A DNA stretch of 64,000 nt from Sphingobium sp. AS12 (GCF_019097845.1 NZ_JAHRGM010000046.1:124001-188000); one strand, 5' to 3'; positions 43,461 to 52,757 are shown, counted from the stretch's first letter. Numbers and translations: made by a program. The notes: generated by a model from the sequence alone, not told the origin.

Positions 43461-44203
43461 TGCGGATCTTCCACCTGCGCGGGAAACCCTCCGGCACGCA
43501 CCACGGACGCCTCCCCCGTCGTCGACGGCGCGCTCTCGGGCTGTGGACCGGCGGGAGTGAGTGCCGCGCCGGAGCCCGGCGCGCGCGCTTCGATTCGTGC
43601 CTCGACCTCTTCGCGGATCGCCTCGACGCTGACGGGCATGCGCGCGCGCGCAGCGGCGACGGCCGCCTCCGAGGGGGGATCGGAAACAACCGCCGCCGGC
43701 GCTTCGGCGGCCGCTCGCCGGTCGACCGCCTCGACTAGCGTGTGGCCGGGGGCCGCCACAGCCACGTCAGCGTCGCCCGCGGCCACCGCAAGCTGCCAGT
43801 CGCTCCCCTCGACGACCGCGTGTATTGCGCTCGCCTCGTGAAGACGGCCCCGTTCATCGATAAATGGCGGAAACATGATGCGCAGAACCTTTTCATGCGT
43901 CCGCGCTGGCGCAGTGGCCGTAGCCACGACCCGCGCCGATCTTCGTTCGGGTGACAGAACAACGGGCGCTGGTCCGTCCGCCGACGGTGCGATGACCGCA
44001 ATTGCCTGATCGTCGATCCTCGCGCTGGGGGCGCAGGTGCCGCCCGGCGCACGGCACTGAAAGTCCCCCCGGACATTGCTTCCGAAGAGGGCCGCGCAGC
44101 CGCCTAGGCCAGCAAGCGCGGCAAGTGGCAGCAGCACACGGCCGAAGTGCCGAAGCGCGGGCTGTGTCGGAGGGGCGGTCACGACCTGCCCTCGGCGAGC
44201 CAT
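43457..44203 (-). CDS. traV: F-type outer-membrane lipoprotein TraV
   Basis: 248 residues. The lipobox LAGLGGC marks lipidation of the Cys near residue 36, followed by the family block NVRGDFQCRAPGGTCAPS. TraV forms part of the outer-membrane core with TraK and TraB, like VirB7. The C-terminal half is Ala/Pro-rich and low-complexity. It overlaps dsbC by 25 bases. Confidence 0.9.
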   Translation of the reverse strand: MARRGQVVTAPPTQPALRHFGRVLLPLAALAGLGGCAALFGSNVRGDFQCRAPGGTCAPSARIDDQAIAVIAPSADGPAPVVLSPERRSARVVATATAPARTHEKVLRIMFPPFIDERGRLHEASAIHAVVEGSDWQLAVAAGDADVAVAAPGHTLVEAVDRRAAAEAPAAVVSDPPSEAAVAAARARMPVSVEAIREEVEARIEARAPGSGAALTPAGPQPESAPSTTGEASVVRAGGFPAQVEDPQ

Positions 44204-45060
44204 CTCACGAGAAGCTCCTTGGACCGGAACCCTTCGAGCATGGCGCCATCCGAGCGTACTATGACCGGCGTTCCCCCCAGCCCTTGCTTGCGCGCAAAGC
44301 TTTCATTGGCGTCGAGGCCCGACGTGTCGCAGGGACCGCTCTCGGGGATGTCGCGCCCGTTATAGACGGCATGGAGCGCGGCCACCCGGTCGCGGGCGCA
44401 AAAGACCCGGTCGGACAGATCACGGCTGCCGAGGATCGAGATCGGCCGCTCGACCACGCGGATGTCCATCGTCGAGAGCGCCGCATGCAACACGCGGCAA
44501 TAGCTGCACCGAAAATCGGTGAAGATCGTCACCGTGTCGCGCGCGGAGGGATTGCCCCAGATGATGGCGCCAGCCTTGGGCAAGCCGGCGACCGAAAGAT
44601 TACGCGGCGGCTCCTCGGCTGCCTCCGTTCGTCCGGGCGGCATCGCCCCGACATCGGCCTCGGCCGCCACCGCCGCGGAGGCCGACCCGCCCAAAAGCAT
44701 GTCGGGATTGATCTCGAGGAGCCGAGCGGCCGTCAGATCCTGCCGCGTCTCCATATCGTAGACGCGGCCGATGACGAGGTAGCGGCCGCCACGATCGACA
44801 TAGAAGAGGTTGCTGCCGGCCGTGACCTCGCAAATCCCTTCGATCCGTGAGCAGTCCACCCGGCTGATCTCGGTCTTGGGAAGGCGGTCGCGCAACCGCG
44901 CAGCGACCTCGGCATCGGTAGCGGCGAAGCCGCCAGCCATGGCGATCCCGGCGGCGCCCAGCGCAACCAGGCCGACGCCGGTGAACAACACGCGAAGAGG
45001 TAGACGATTGAGCGGCAGACGGGGCTTTCGCCACGCTGCCCAGCGGCTAGTTGCGGACAT
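44179..45060 (-). CDS. dsbC: DsbC-type periplasmic disulfide isomerase
   Basis: About 293 residues from the ATG at 45060, with one N-terminal hydrophobic segment (LFTGVGLVALGAAGIAMAGG). A dimerisation domain (SRVDCSRIEGICEV) precedes a thioredoxin domain with the CSYC active site near residue 185 (FTDFRCSYCRVL) and the cis-Pro loop GLGGTPVIVRSDG. It should correct disulfides in the Cys-rich TraU, TraN, TraH and TraF. The long N-terminal tail before the membrane segment is unusual for DsbC, suggesting an anchored form. Overlaps traB by 14 bases. Confidence 0.9.
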   Translation of the reverse strand: MSATSRWAAWRKPRLPLNRLPLRVLFTGVGLVALGAAGIAMAGGFAATDAEVAARLRDRLPKTEISRVDCSRIEGICEVTAGSNLFYVDRGGRYLVIGRVYDMETRQDLTAARLLEINPDMLLGGSASAAVAAEADVGAMPPGRTEAAEEPPRNLSVAGLPKAGAIIWGNPSARDTVTIFTDFRCSYCRVLHAALSTMDIRVVERPISILGSRDLSDRVFCARDRVAALHAVYNGRDIPESGPCDTSGLDANESFARKQGLGGTPVIVRSDGAMLEGFRSKELLVRWLAEGRS

Positions 45061-46363
45061 AAGCACCCTCCAGAAAGACGATCTCGACATCGACGCCGGT
45101 CGGCATCTCGATCACCGGCTGATATTGCTCGGCACGCTCGATCAGATATTTCGAGACCATGTCGCCGGTCTGCGACACGCCCTCGCCAAGCCCGCCCTGC
45201 AGGATGTCGGACGTCGAGAGTTGCTCGCGCCGGCCATTGGTGGTGATGTTGGTTCCCTGAAGGAAGCTGTTCGCATTTGCCGAGAAGCCGCGCCCGAAAC
45301 CGCCTACCAGCCCCGCAAGAAAGGCTTGGGTTACAAGCGAGCCTTCCCGGCTGACCACCCGACCGCGCACGCCAGTCTTACCCGCAAAGGCGATGAAGCC
45401 CTTGACCTCGCTGACGGCATAGCGACCGCCCGGTTGCGGGCAGGTCATCCGCTGAAGCTTCACGTAGACCTTCTCGCTCGACAGATCGCCGCGTGCCGCG
45501 CCGTTGACGAGGCAGCCCTCGATGCTCGTCGTGAGCAGCCGGCCGCGATCGACGACCGAGCGCGCTGGGCCGGTCACGCGCAGCACCACCGGCAACGGAT
45601 CGGTCTGGCTGTTGACTCCCGCACTCGCATCGACGCCGACGATCACGCGCGCGGTCGCGAAGCTGTTGGGCGGAAGATAGTCGACGCTGTCGGAATAGAC
45701 CGTATTCCCCGCCGGCGCGCGCGTCGCCGGGCCGCTTTCGCCGGCCGTGAAGGAGACCAGCTTCACTTCACTGGCACGCAGGGCAGCCGGCGCAGGGCCG
45801 CCTGCCTCGGACGGGGCGTTGGGCGGACGGTCATAAAGCGGCGGTGCGCCTGGGCCGTAGAGCGCGCTTGGACCAGGCGGCGGCGCGGCGCGCGCGTCAG
45901 TGACCTGGCGCCGCAGCTGCTCATTCTCCGCTTCGTAGGCGGCCAGCACGCGCTGTCCGTCGGCCGCCATCGACTGGTTCGCGCCGCGCAGCTGCTCGAC
46001 CTGCTGGGCTAGCTGATCGACGCGCTGCTGTTGCGCACTCACCGTGTGCAGTTGGTTCTCCGTCGACTGGAAGCGGTTTTCCGAAAGCGCCATCCATTCG
46101 CGATCCGAAAGATTGCGATTGACCATGTCGGCCGTCGACACCTTGACCTCGGCCACGCCCTCGGCACGTTCGGCGCTGTCATCGCCATCGCCGCCAAAGA
46201 TCCACAGGCTCGATAATGCGATGCCGGCAGCGCCGACGCCGGCGAGCAGCAGGCGCTGCCGCTTGCGCACGGCGTCGTTCAGACCAAGCTCGGGCGCAAC
46301 CGGGCTGATCTCTTCAGTCCCGGCCGGCGCTCGGCGACCGCGCAAGAGTGCCCTCCAATTCAT
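45047..46363 (-). CDS. traB: F-type core complex protein TraB (VirB10 family)
   Basis: 438 residues. A cytoplasmic start, one membrane helix (LLLAGVGAAGIALSSLWIFGG), a coiled coil (about 75-150; QQQRVDQLAQQVEQLRGAN), a Pro-rich linker and the TrbI/VirB10-like beta barrel (DYLPPNSFATARVIVGVDA; KVYVKLQRMTCP) are visible. TraB spans from the inner to the outer membrane. Overlaps traK by 4 bases. Confidence 0.94.
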   Translation of the reverse strand: MNWRALLRGRRAPAGTEEISPVAPELGLNDAVRKRQRLLLAGVGAAGIALSSLWIFGGDGDDSAERAEGVAEVKVSTADMVNRNLSDREWMALSENRFQSTENQLHTVSAQQQRVDQLAQQVEQLRGANQSMAADGQRVLAAYEAENEQLRRQVTDARAAPPPGPSALYGPGAPPLYDRPPNAPSEAGGPAPAALRASEVKLVSFTAGESGPATRAPAGNTVYSDSVDYLPPNSFATARVIVGVDASAGVNSQTDPLPVVLRVTGPARSVVDRGRLLTTSIEGCLVNGAARGDLSSEKVYVKLQRMTCPQPGGRYAVSEVKGFIAFAGKTGVRGRVVSREGSLVTQAFLAGLVGGFGRGFSANANSFLQGTNITTNGRREQLSTSDILQGGLGEGVSQTGDMVSKYLIERAEQYQPVIEMPTGVDVEIVFLEGAYVRN

Positions 46364-47163
46364 TGCCCGCTCCCATTTTGCCAGACGAGATAGGCGGTGG
46401 TGACGCGGCCCGGCGGCAGCTCCGGTTCGGCCACCGCCACGGCGAGCGCGCTGGCGGGCGCGATCATCTTGTTGTCGAGCGTGACGGCCTCGCGGCCCCT
46501 ATTCTCGATGCGCAGCACGCGGCCGCTCAGCGTCTCGCCGCTATACTCGGCGATCAGCTGAACCCTGAGCGGGCCGACGGTGGCGGGCGTAAGCGCACGC
46601 TGGCGCATCTCGTAACCATCGAGGATATTGCCGCCATACATCGCCTGGACCAGCTCGACCGCGGCCTCTCGCGGGGTCACGTCGGCGCGGGGAGCACCCT
46701 CCCTGTCCGCGCGCGCGATCGCTGGATTGCTGACGAACACCTGGCGCGCGTCGTCGCCATCGATCCGGCAGACGAATTTGTAGACATAGCCGCGGCGCGT
46801 CGTTCCGAAGAAAGACAAGGCGGGACGTGAATAGCCTTCGGGGACGCTGATATAGATGTCCCCGCGCACCGGCTCGTTGACGACCGTGAAGTCGTCCAAT
46901 GGGGAGCCCGTTGACACCTTGGAGACCGAAGCGAACTGGTCTTCGACCAGACTGATGCGCGTGAGATCGCGCGCCGAAGCCGCGCAGTCGACCTGCGCGC
47001 TGTCGGCCGCCATGATCGTCTGGTCGGCCCAGGCCGGCGTAGCGAGCAGGAACATGCCGCCGGCGACCAGCGCCGCGCCAGCGATCCGGCTGACATGACA
47101 TTGCTGGCGTGAGAGCAGCGCGGAGCCGCCCGCAAAGCACGCGATGAGATATGCCGACATCAT
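46360..47163 (-). CDS. traK: F-type core complex protein TraK (secretin-like)
   Basis: 267 residues; signal peptide with cleavage likely at TPAWA-DQ (near residue 47; a start nearer to that site is possible). The TraK blocks DLTRISLVEDQFASV and IYISVPEGYSRPALSFFGTTRRG are present. TraK forms the outer-membrane core with TraV and TraB, like VirB9. Overlaps traE and traB by 4 bases each. Confidence 0.92.
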   Translation of the reverse strand: MMSAYLIACFAGGSALLSRQQCHVSRIAGAALVAGGMFLLATPAWADQTIMAADSAQVDCAASARDLTRISLVEDQFASVSKVSTGSPLDDFTVVNEPVRGDIYISVPEGYSRPALSFFGTTRRGYVYKFVCRIDGDDARQVFVSNPAIARADREGAPRADVTPREAAVELVQAMYGGNILDGYEMRQRALTPATVGPLRVQLIAEYSGETLSGRVLRIENRGREAVTLDNKMIAPASALAVAVAEPELPPGRVTTAYLVWQNGSGQ

Positions 47164-47729
47164 GAATCCTTGTTCCTGGTGTCGGCGACGACCATGCCGA
47201 AGCCGATCAGCTTCAGGCTGAGGCCCGTGTATTCCCAGCTGTAGCGAAAGGTCCGAACCTCCCGCGAGACCACCTTGTTGCCGACGATGGTGATGAGTTC
47301 GCCCGTCACTTCCGAGATGAGCGCGGTCGTATCGACGCGCATCGAGCGCAGCGTGAAGACCTGGACGATGCTCGAGCCGCGCTGTTCGTCGACGATCTTC
47401 AGCAGCTCCGCCTTGAGCTCGCCCTGCGCGCGCGGATGGGTGATCGCCAGCACGGCGCTCATCCAGTAATCGAGATTCTGGGGGCTGCGGTTGAGCGTCA
47501 GCACGGCGACGTCGCGCGTGATCATCTCGAGATAGTCCTTGGAGACGCCCGAACTCGAAATCGTGACCGGCGAGGTGAGCAGCGGCTGGAGCACCACTTC
47601 GCGGTCGCGCGTTCCCGCCACCGTGAGGAGCAGGAGTGACAGCGCTCCAAAAACTGCCGCCAATACGGCCAGCAGGTTGCGCTGGCGAAGGACGCGCTGG
47701 CCAAGCGCATGGCTGTGGGCGAGATCCAT
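47160..47729 (-). CDS. traE: F-type conjugation protein TraE (VirB8-like)
   Basis: 189 residues from the ATG at 47729. One membrane helix (LLAVLAAVFGALSLLLLTVAG) and a periplasmic domain with SVSKDYLEMI-like SGVSKDYLEMITRDVAVLTLN and VVSREVRTFRYSWEY. TraE is an inner-membrane scaffold protein for pilus assembly. The longer upstream frame mirrors traL. Only 2 bases separate it from traL. Confidence 0.92.
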   Translation of the reverse strand: MDLAHSHALGQRVLRQRNLLAVLAAVFGALSLLLLTVAGTRDREVVLQPLLTSPVTISSSGVSKDYLEMITRDVAVLTLNRSPQNLDYWMSAVLAITHPRAQGELKAELLKIVDEQRGSSIVQVFTLRSMRVDTTALISEVTGELITIVGNKVVSREVRTFRYSWEYTGLSLKLIGFGMVVADTRNKDS

Positions 47730-47731
47730 GC

Positions 47732-48022
47732 TCAGCCCGCCATCAAGCGCAGATGGGATGGTGGCGTGGCCCGAAGACCCGTGAAACCTGCTGGCAAATG
47801 CCAATAGGCCAGATGGAACAGCCAGGAAGCTTTCCGCCCCGACTTCGCTTTCCTAAGACCCCACCAGCCGGCAAACGAGAAGATTGTGCCAATGAGGATA
47901 TGCTGGGTCAGGATGCCCCACACGAATGGAATGATCATCGCGAGAGCTTCATCCAGCGTCCAGAGCCCGATCAGCTCGGGATCATCCAGATGCTGCGGAA
48001 CGACATACCGGTCTGTAGCCAT
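47732..48022 (-). CDS. traL: F-type conjugation protein TraL
   Basis: 96 residues beginning MATDRYVVPQHLDDPELIGLWTLDEAL, the typical TraL start, followed by two membrane segments (AMIIPFVWGILTQHILIGTIF and FAGWWGL). TraL is a small inner-membrane component of the channel, like VirB3. Lies 52 bases downstream of the pilin gene. Confidence 0.9.
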   Translation of the reverse strand: MATDRYVVPQHLDDPELIGLWTLDEALAMIIPFVWGILTQHILIGTIFSFAGWWGLRKAKSGRKASWLFHLAYWHLPAGFTGLRATPPSHLRLMAG

Positions 48023-48074
48023 ACGCCACCCCCTGCCCGGCGCCGCCGCAAGACGACGCCGGAAACCGTCAGTT

Positions 48075-48395
48075 TCAGATCGTGGCCGTCACCGTCGAAG
48101 TGACGATCGGGATGCCCGTGCCGGCGCCGACGCCCACGCCGACCGGAATGGCCACCTGGCTGAGCGAGAAGCGCCCCGATGCGAGCGCGACGATGCCGCC
48201 TGCAAGGCTCAGCACGGTGATGATCTTGCCGCCCGAGCCCTCCAGGAAATCGGAGAACTTGGTGAGCGCGGTGTCGAAGGTGGTGTCGGCGCCCGCATGG
48301 GCCACGCCGGCAAACATAAGCAGCATGAAGGCGAACATGAGACAGGCGAACAGAGCGAGCTCGAGCCGCTGCCGCCGTTGCTGGACGAGTTGCAT
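48075..48395 (-). CDS. traA: F-type pilin TraA
   Basis: 106 residues. A long leader (residues 1 to about 34: LALFACLMFAFMLLMFAGVAHA) precedes a mature pilin of about 70 residues with two hydrophobic helices (IITVLSLAGGIVALASG; VAIPVGVGVGAGTGIPIV), like F pilin. GGGAAG-like ribosome site GGGAAG lies 9 bases before the ATG. First gene of the transfer operon, so the main tra promoter should lie in 48396-48718. Confidence 0.9.
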   Translation of the reverse strand: MQLVQQRRQRLELALFACLMFAFMLLMFAGVAHAGADTTFDTALTKFSDFLEGSGGKIITVLSLAGGIVALASGRFSLSQVAIPVGVGVGAGTGIPIVTSTVTATI

Positions 48396-48543
48396 GTGAT
48401 CTTCCCTTTCGCAGGTCGGGTCGGTGCGGAATTGGCACCCGTAGCAACGGTGCGAATGGAAAGGTGAGACAACAACCCGGGAACGGTGATCGCGGGCTGC
48501 GCACAGAATTGAATTGAAAAATATTGTGGTGGAGACGCTCCGC

Positions 48544-48637
48544 TGTCCTTATTCTGGGGACAGGCCGTCCTGCTTTCCGGGCCACACTGTCCCGCAATCG
48601 AGGACGACCGCGCTCAATTCCGGGACAAGGTGTCCGG
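48544..48637. promoter_or_regulatory. clustered GGACA/TGTCC inverted motifs
   Basis: The 323-base divergent gap (48396-48718) before traA holds TGTCC-N9-GGACA (48544-48562), a TGTCCC (48589-48594) and the near-palindrome CCGGGACAAGGTGTCCGG (48620-48637). Repeated inverted copies of the same half-site suggest operators for a transfer regulator, possibly one of the two regulators encoded just beyond. No other gene was seen in the gap. Confidence 0.5.
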
Positions 48638-48718
48638 CATCGGGGACGCGGCGAATCGGGGTTATCCTCTCCTTTACCCGATTCGTGCTATAGTAAGTTC
48701 CGAGAGACGGTGGGATGA

Positions 48719-49138
48719 TTGGCAGACTGGATCGAGACGATGACCGGACGATCACGCGGGTATGCGCTCTCCATATCGACGCCATTGTTCCAGCTCGCCA
48801 CTGAAGCAATCCGGGTGCATTCGAACGCGACCGGGCGATTCCAGTCACTCGCCCAACTGGTCATTGAACGTGTCAGCTGCGCGCCAATCCTCGAAGATCA
48901 TGATCCCGAGATCATGCGCGATCATCTGCGGCTGATACCCACGAAAGGCGACGTTCAAATCTATTTGAGTATCCCGCGAGAAGACGCGGACAAGCTCGTC
49001 GCGACCAAGAAAGAATTGTCCGCCCGAATAGGACAGAGATTGACGGTGCCTGACGCGGTGTCGCTTATTCTTCTCGATTCCATTGCCGACGATCGGACAA
49101 CGGAAGTACTACGAAAGATGGCGATTCCAATGTCCTGA
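48719..49138 (+). CDS. uncharacterised protein divergent from the tra operon
   Basis: 139 residues from a TTG at 48719 that has GGTGGG about 6 bases upstream; an ATG at 48740 is the alternative. No motif is recognised. Its sequence alternates helix and strand (RFQSLAQLVIERV; DVQIYLSIPREDADKLVATKKELSARI; LTVPDAVSLILLDSI), and the last part resembles the small DNA-binding or dimer domains of plasmid regulators. The position opposite traA is where tra regulators are found, so transfer control is a reasonable guess. Confidence 0.6.
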   Translation: MADWIETMTGRSRGYALSISTPLFQLATEAIRVHSNATGRFQSLAQLVIERVSCAPILEDHDPEIMRDHLRLIPTKGDVQIYLSIPREDADKLVATKKELSARIGQRLTVPDAVSLILLDSIADDRTTEVLRKMAIPMS

Positions 49139-49306
49139 TTACGTTCGCGTGGCCAGCGTGACCGGACGGGAGAGCTTGTTCGCGTGTGTCCCAAATCGCG
49201 GGATCGCCGATCAGAGATTCAGAAGGAATCGATTCCGTTCTCTTGCTTCGTCATTCAGCATGTGATTGACTGACATGTCCCAGGTTGATCCTCGGGGGCA
49301 TAGGAT

Positions 49307-49837
49307 ATGGCTTGGCACGAAAATAGCGCCGAATGGGCAGAGCCAGCACATACGAGCGGGACTTCGCCTGACGAGCAAAAAAGGGACTATATCCCTTTCA
49401 TCTTGCGCGCCATGCGCGCGGATACCGTAAGCATCCGCTGCCTCTCGACGCGTGCCGGGATCAACAAATCGCGGATCGGCAAGCTACTCCACCGCGATCC
49501 GAAGCGCCGCTCGTCCATCAGTTTCGACGAACTTCAGCGGATTCTCGCCGCGCTCGACATCGACCTGCTCGAGGCAATCATTTGCGTCGAAACCGTCCGG
49601 GATCTCGATCTGCTCTATTCGGCGCGCTACGCGACACTCATCCCGATGCTCTGTGCCATGTTCAGGGAACTGCCGATGCACCTCATTGCGGCGCTTGAGG
49701 AGGTCGATGGCGTCGACGGCACCGAGGTTCGGCCGGAATGGGCTGGCGTGCTCCAGAGATCCGTCATCCAGCGTATCATCAAAGGGATGAGCGACACGGC
49801 ATTGCGCCGCGCTGCCCTAGCCGAATTGCAGGAATAG
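49307..49837 (+). CDS. XRE/Cro-like HTH protein
   Basis: 176 residues. A helix-turn-helix at about 34-85 (LRAMRADTVSIRCLSTRAGINKSRIGKLL, then ISFDELQRILAALDID) resembles Cro/C1-type domains; the C-terminal half is helical and unrecognised. With the neighbouring gene at 48719 it is a candidate regulator of the tra operon. A 168-base gap separates the two. Confidence 0.75.
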   Translation: MAWHENSAEWAEPAHTSGTSPDEQKRDYIPFILRAMRADTVSIRCLSTRAGINKSRIGKLLHRDPKRRSSISFDELQRILAALDIDLLEAIICVETVRDLDLLYSARYATLIPMLCAMFRELPMHLIAALEEVDGVDGTEVRPEWAGVLQRSVIQRIIKGMSDTALRRAALAELQE

Positions 49838-49842
49838 CGCGG

Positions 49843-50724
49843 TCAGAACGATAGCAGGACGGCGCTGCGTCCCCGCGGACCGGGATCGGTAGATGAGGAG
49901 ACGTTCTCGAATCCGGGGGCGACCAGCGCTGCCGTTCGACCGCCGCCCAAGACCTGCAAGTTGCGCATCACCCGGCTGACATAGTCGCGGGTTTGCGCGA
50001 TCGCCGGCACACGGTCCACGACCCGGCCAGGACCGGCATTGTAGGCCGAAAGCGCCAACTCAATTTTGCCGAACCGATCTAGCTGTGAGCGCAGATAGCG
50101 CGCACCACCGCGAAGATTGTCGAGCGGGTCGAAGCGATTGACGCCCAAGCCCTGGGCCGTACCGGGCATCAGCTGCGTATAGCCATAGGCCTGTTTCGGC
50201 GACACGGCGGAAGAGTCGTACTGACTCTCTTGAATGATCAGAGCATCGAACAGTTCGACCGGAATGCCTTGGCGGCAGGCCGTCGCGTGGACCTGATCGT
50301 AGATGGACCTGCGCCGAGCTTCGCCTTCGAAATCGAGCAAACCCGATGGTCTATACGCTGCAGCGTAACAGGTTGCGGGTGCGTTCCATGACGCAAGCTC
50401 CGGGGCTGGCCGCATCCATCCAGGAATGACAACCGCCGGGGGATCCACAGCCACGGAAGGCGCCGGCGCAAGCGGTTGAAGTGTGGGCTCCAGAAAGTCG
50501 CTCCGCATCCGATGCTCGATCCACCGCCGCGAAAGATCATGGACGCGGAATGTGTCCAGCGCGTCGTTTCCGGCGTCGTTCTCCACCTCCTGCGGCATGC
50601 TGACCGGCACCTGCCCTATCACGACTGCCGTGCGCGCTTCCGCTTTTCCTGCCGCTGCTGCTGCCAGCAGCATGACGATAATCCCGACCCGAACCATCGA
50701 AAGACCCCGCGTCCAACCTGACAT
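49843..50724 (-). CDS. lytic transglycosylase (SLT domain, VirB1-like)
   Basis: 293 residues from the ATG at 50724 (50697 also possible), with a signal peptide (LLAAAAAGKAEA). The SLT domain lies in the C-terminal half: ELFDALIIQESQYDSSAVSPK with catalytic Glu, YGYTQLMPGTAQGLGVNRFDP, and ALSAYNAGPGRVV. It cuts peptidoglycan, here most likely to let the secretion channel through. The middle of the protein is Pro-rich. Its stop is 6 bases from that of the HTH gene. Confidence 0.92.
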   Translation of the reverse strand: MSGWTRGLSMVRVGIIVMLLAAAAAGKAEARTAVVIGQVPVSMPQEVENDAGNDALDTFRVHDLSRRWIEHRMRSDFLEPTLQPLAPAPSVAVDPPAVVIPGWMRPAPELASWNAPATCYAAAYRPSGLLDFEGEARRRSIYDQVHATACRQGIPVELFDALIIQESQYDSSAVSPKQAYGYTQLMPGTAQGLGVNRFDPLDNLRGGARYLRSQLDRFGKIELALSAYNAGPGRVVDRVPAIAQTRDYVSRVMRNLQVLGGGRTAALVAPGFENVSSSTDPGPRGRSAVLLSF

Positions 50725-50940
50725 GGGTTTTATGAGATTGCTGAATCTTGGCCATGTCAATCGTTCCGCCCAGCGCTCCTGGCCCATCAAGCGTGGAATG
50801 CCCGCGTGCCTGAGAGGACAGCAGAACCCATGCTGGAAGATGGTTCGAGCTATCTCACTGCGGAAAGCCACAGCTACAAGTCGGCCATCGACCGGATAGG
50901 CAAGGGAGACGATTCAGGCCTGCCCAAAGGACCAGCATAA

Positions 50941-51945
50941 ATGTCCGACTCCACGACTTTTCCGAGCCTCGCCTATTCAGCGGGTCCCGACAGGGTTGTG
51001 GCGATGGGCCGGGCCGTCATTGCGGCCGAAGCGGAGGCGCTCTGGGCGCTGGGAAACGAACTCGGCCCTTCCTTCAGCCACGCGATCGCCACACTACAGC
51101 AGATCCGAGGCAGCGTTTGCGTGTGCGGTCTCGGCAAGTCCGGGCACATCGCGCGGAAAATCGCCTCAACCCTGGCCGCCACCGGCACGCCGTCCCTGTT
51201 CCTCCATGCCGGCGAGGCGGTCCATGGCGATCTCGGCATGCTGCGCGAAAATGACGCGCTCCTCATCCTGTCGAACTCGGGAAGCACGCTTGAGCTCGGC
51301 ACGATCGTCCGGCATGCCGGATTGCTCGACATCCCGATCGTCGCGATCACGTCGTCACTAGCCTCGCGGCTGGCGGATGCCGCCGAAATCTGTCTTCTCC
51401 TGGCGGACCGGCCTGAAGCCTGTCCGCATGGCAGCGCGCCGACGACGTCCGCGTCGATGATGCTCGCGCTTGGAGACGCCCTCGCGATCACCCTTATGAA
51501 GCTCAAGGGAACAACGGCGGAAGATCTGCTGCGCCTGCATCCGGGCGGCCGCCTCGGTCTCGATCTAGTGACCGTCGAGAGTTTCATGCATCGCGGCGAT
51601 GAACTGCCATTTGTCGGGCCGGGCGACCCCATGCGCTCAGTGATCGCCACGATCGGCGACAAAGGTTTCGGTGTCGCGGCCGTCGTCGATGAAGACGGGA
51701 AGCTCAAAGGCGTCATCACTGACGGCGACATTCGCCGCCATGTCGGCGCGCTTGGCGCCGCGATCGCCAGCGAAGTCATGACGCGCGATCCCCATGTGCT
51801 GCTCGAGGGCATGCTCGCGCGCGACGCGCTTGAAATTCTCTCCCGTTCCCGCATCACCTCGCTTCTCGTGATGGATGCCGAGACGGAGCGCCGCGTTGTA
51901 GGCCTCGTCCACATCCACGACTTGCTCCAGCTCGGCATCGGCTAG
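50941..51945 (+). CDS. kdsD: arabinose-5-phosphate isomerase KdsD/KpsF
   Basis: 334 residues. A SIS domain (about 35-185; VCGLGKSGHIARKIASTLAATG, ILSNSGSTLEL) is followed by two CBS domains (about 210-330), the layout of KdsD/KpsF. It turns ribulose-5-phosphate into arabinose-5-phosphate, the first step to KDO. First gene of a three-gene operon; kdsB starts 1 base after its stop. Confidence 0.94.
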   Translation: MSDSTTFPSLAYSAGPDRVVAMGRAVIAAEAEALWALGNELGPSFSHAIATLQQIRGSVCVCGLGKSGHIARKIASTLAATGTPSLFLHAGEAVHGDLGMLRENDALLILSNSGSTLELGTIVRHAGLLDIPIVAITSSLASRLADAAEICLLLADRPEACPHGSAPTTSASMMLALGDALAITLMKLKGTTAEDLLRLHPGGRLGLDLVTVESFMHRGDELPFVGPGDPMRSVIATIGDKGFGVAAVVDEDGKLKGVITDGDIRRHVGALGAAIASEVMTRDPHVLLEGMLARDALEILSRSRITSLLVMDAETERRVVGLVHIHDLLQLGIG

Positions 51946-51946
51946 G

Positions 51947-52735
51947 ATGCAAGCAGCCATCATCATACCGGCCAGGTTCGACTCTGCGCGTTTTCCGGGC
52001 AAGCCGCTTGCACGGATCAAAGGGGCCACGGGGATTGAACGGCCGTTGATCTCCCGAACCGTCGATGCGGCGCTGACGGTCGGAGACGGATGCGGGATTC
52101 TGGTAGCGACCGACGATCAGCGTATTGCCGAGGCCGCTCGCGCCGCCGGCGCGCTGGCAGCGATAACCTCGGATATCTGCCTCAATGGCACCGAGCGCTG
52201 CGCGGCCGCGGTCAGAGACGTCGCGCTCGATGCGGAGATCATCATCAACCTCCAGGGCGATGCCCCGCTCACGCCCCCCCACGCTGTCGCAAAGCTCATC
52301 GCCGAGATGGCGGCCGATCCGGCCGTGATGGTGGCAACGCCGATGGTGCGCTGCTCGCCGAAGACCATCGCGCGACTGCACGCCGACGAGGCGGCGGGGC
52401 ATGTCGGCGGGACAACGGTTGTCACCGACGGAGCGGGCGACGCGCTTTACTTCTCGAAGCGAATCCTCCCCTATGGTGGAGGCAGCGCAGAATGCCCGAT
52501 CTTTCTCCATCTCGGCCTCTATGCCTATCGGCGTCGCGCCTTGGAGCATTACGCCGCCGTCCCGCCAACCGCTCTCGAACAGGCCGAGGGCCTAGAACAG
52601 CTGCGCTTTCTCGACGAACGGATCCCCATAAGGATGGTCGAAATCGAAGAACCGGCGGGCGGTCTATGGGAGGTCAACAATCCTTGGGACGTCCCGTTCG
52701 TCGAGCATGCGCTCGCCTTGCGCGGCATCGCGTGA
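51947..52735 (+). CDS. kdsB: CMP-KDO synthetase KdsB
   Basis: 262 residues. The nucleotide-binding loop [17 protein letters not shown], then [12 protein letters not shown] and [15 protein letters not shown] match 3-deoxy-manno-octulosonate cytidylyltransferase. It activates KDO with CTP for transfer to surface glycans. The start codon lies 1 base after the kdsD stop and 22 bases separate it from kdsA. Confidence 0.94.
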   Translation: MQAAIIIPARFDSARFPGKPLARIKGATGIERPLISRTVDAALTVGDGCGILVATDDQRIAEAARAAGALAAITSDICLNGTERCAAAVRDVALDAEIIINLQGDAPLTPPHAVAKLIAEMAADPAVMVATPMVRCSPKTIARLHADEAAGHVGGTTVVTDGAGDALYFSKRILPYGGGSAECPIFLHLGLYAYRRRALEHYAAVPPTALEQAEGLEQLRFLDERIPIRMVEIEEPAGGLWEVNNPWDVPFVEHALALRGIA

Positions 52736-52757
52736 TGGCAGCAAAAGGCATCCGCAC

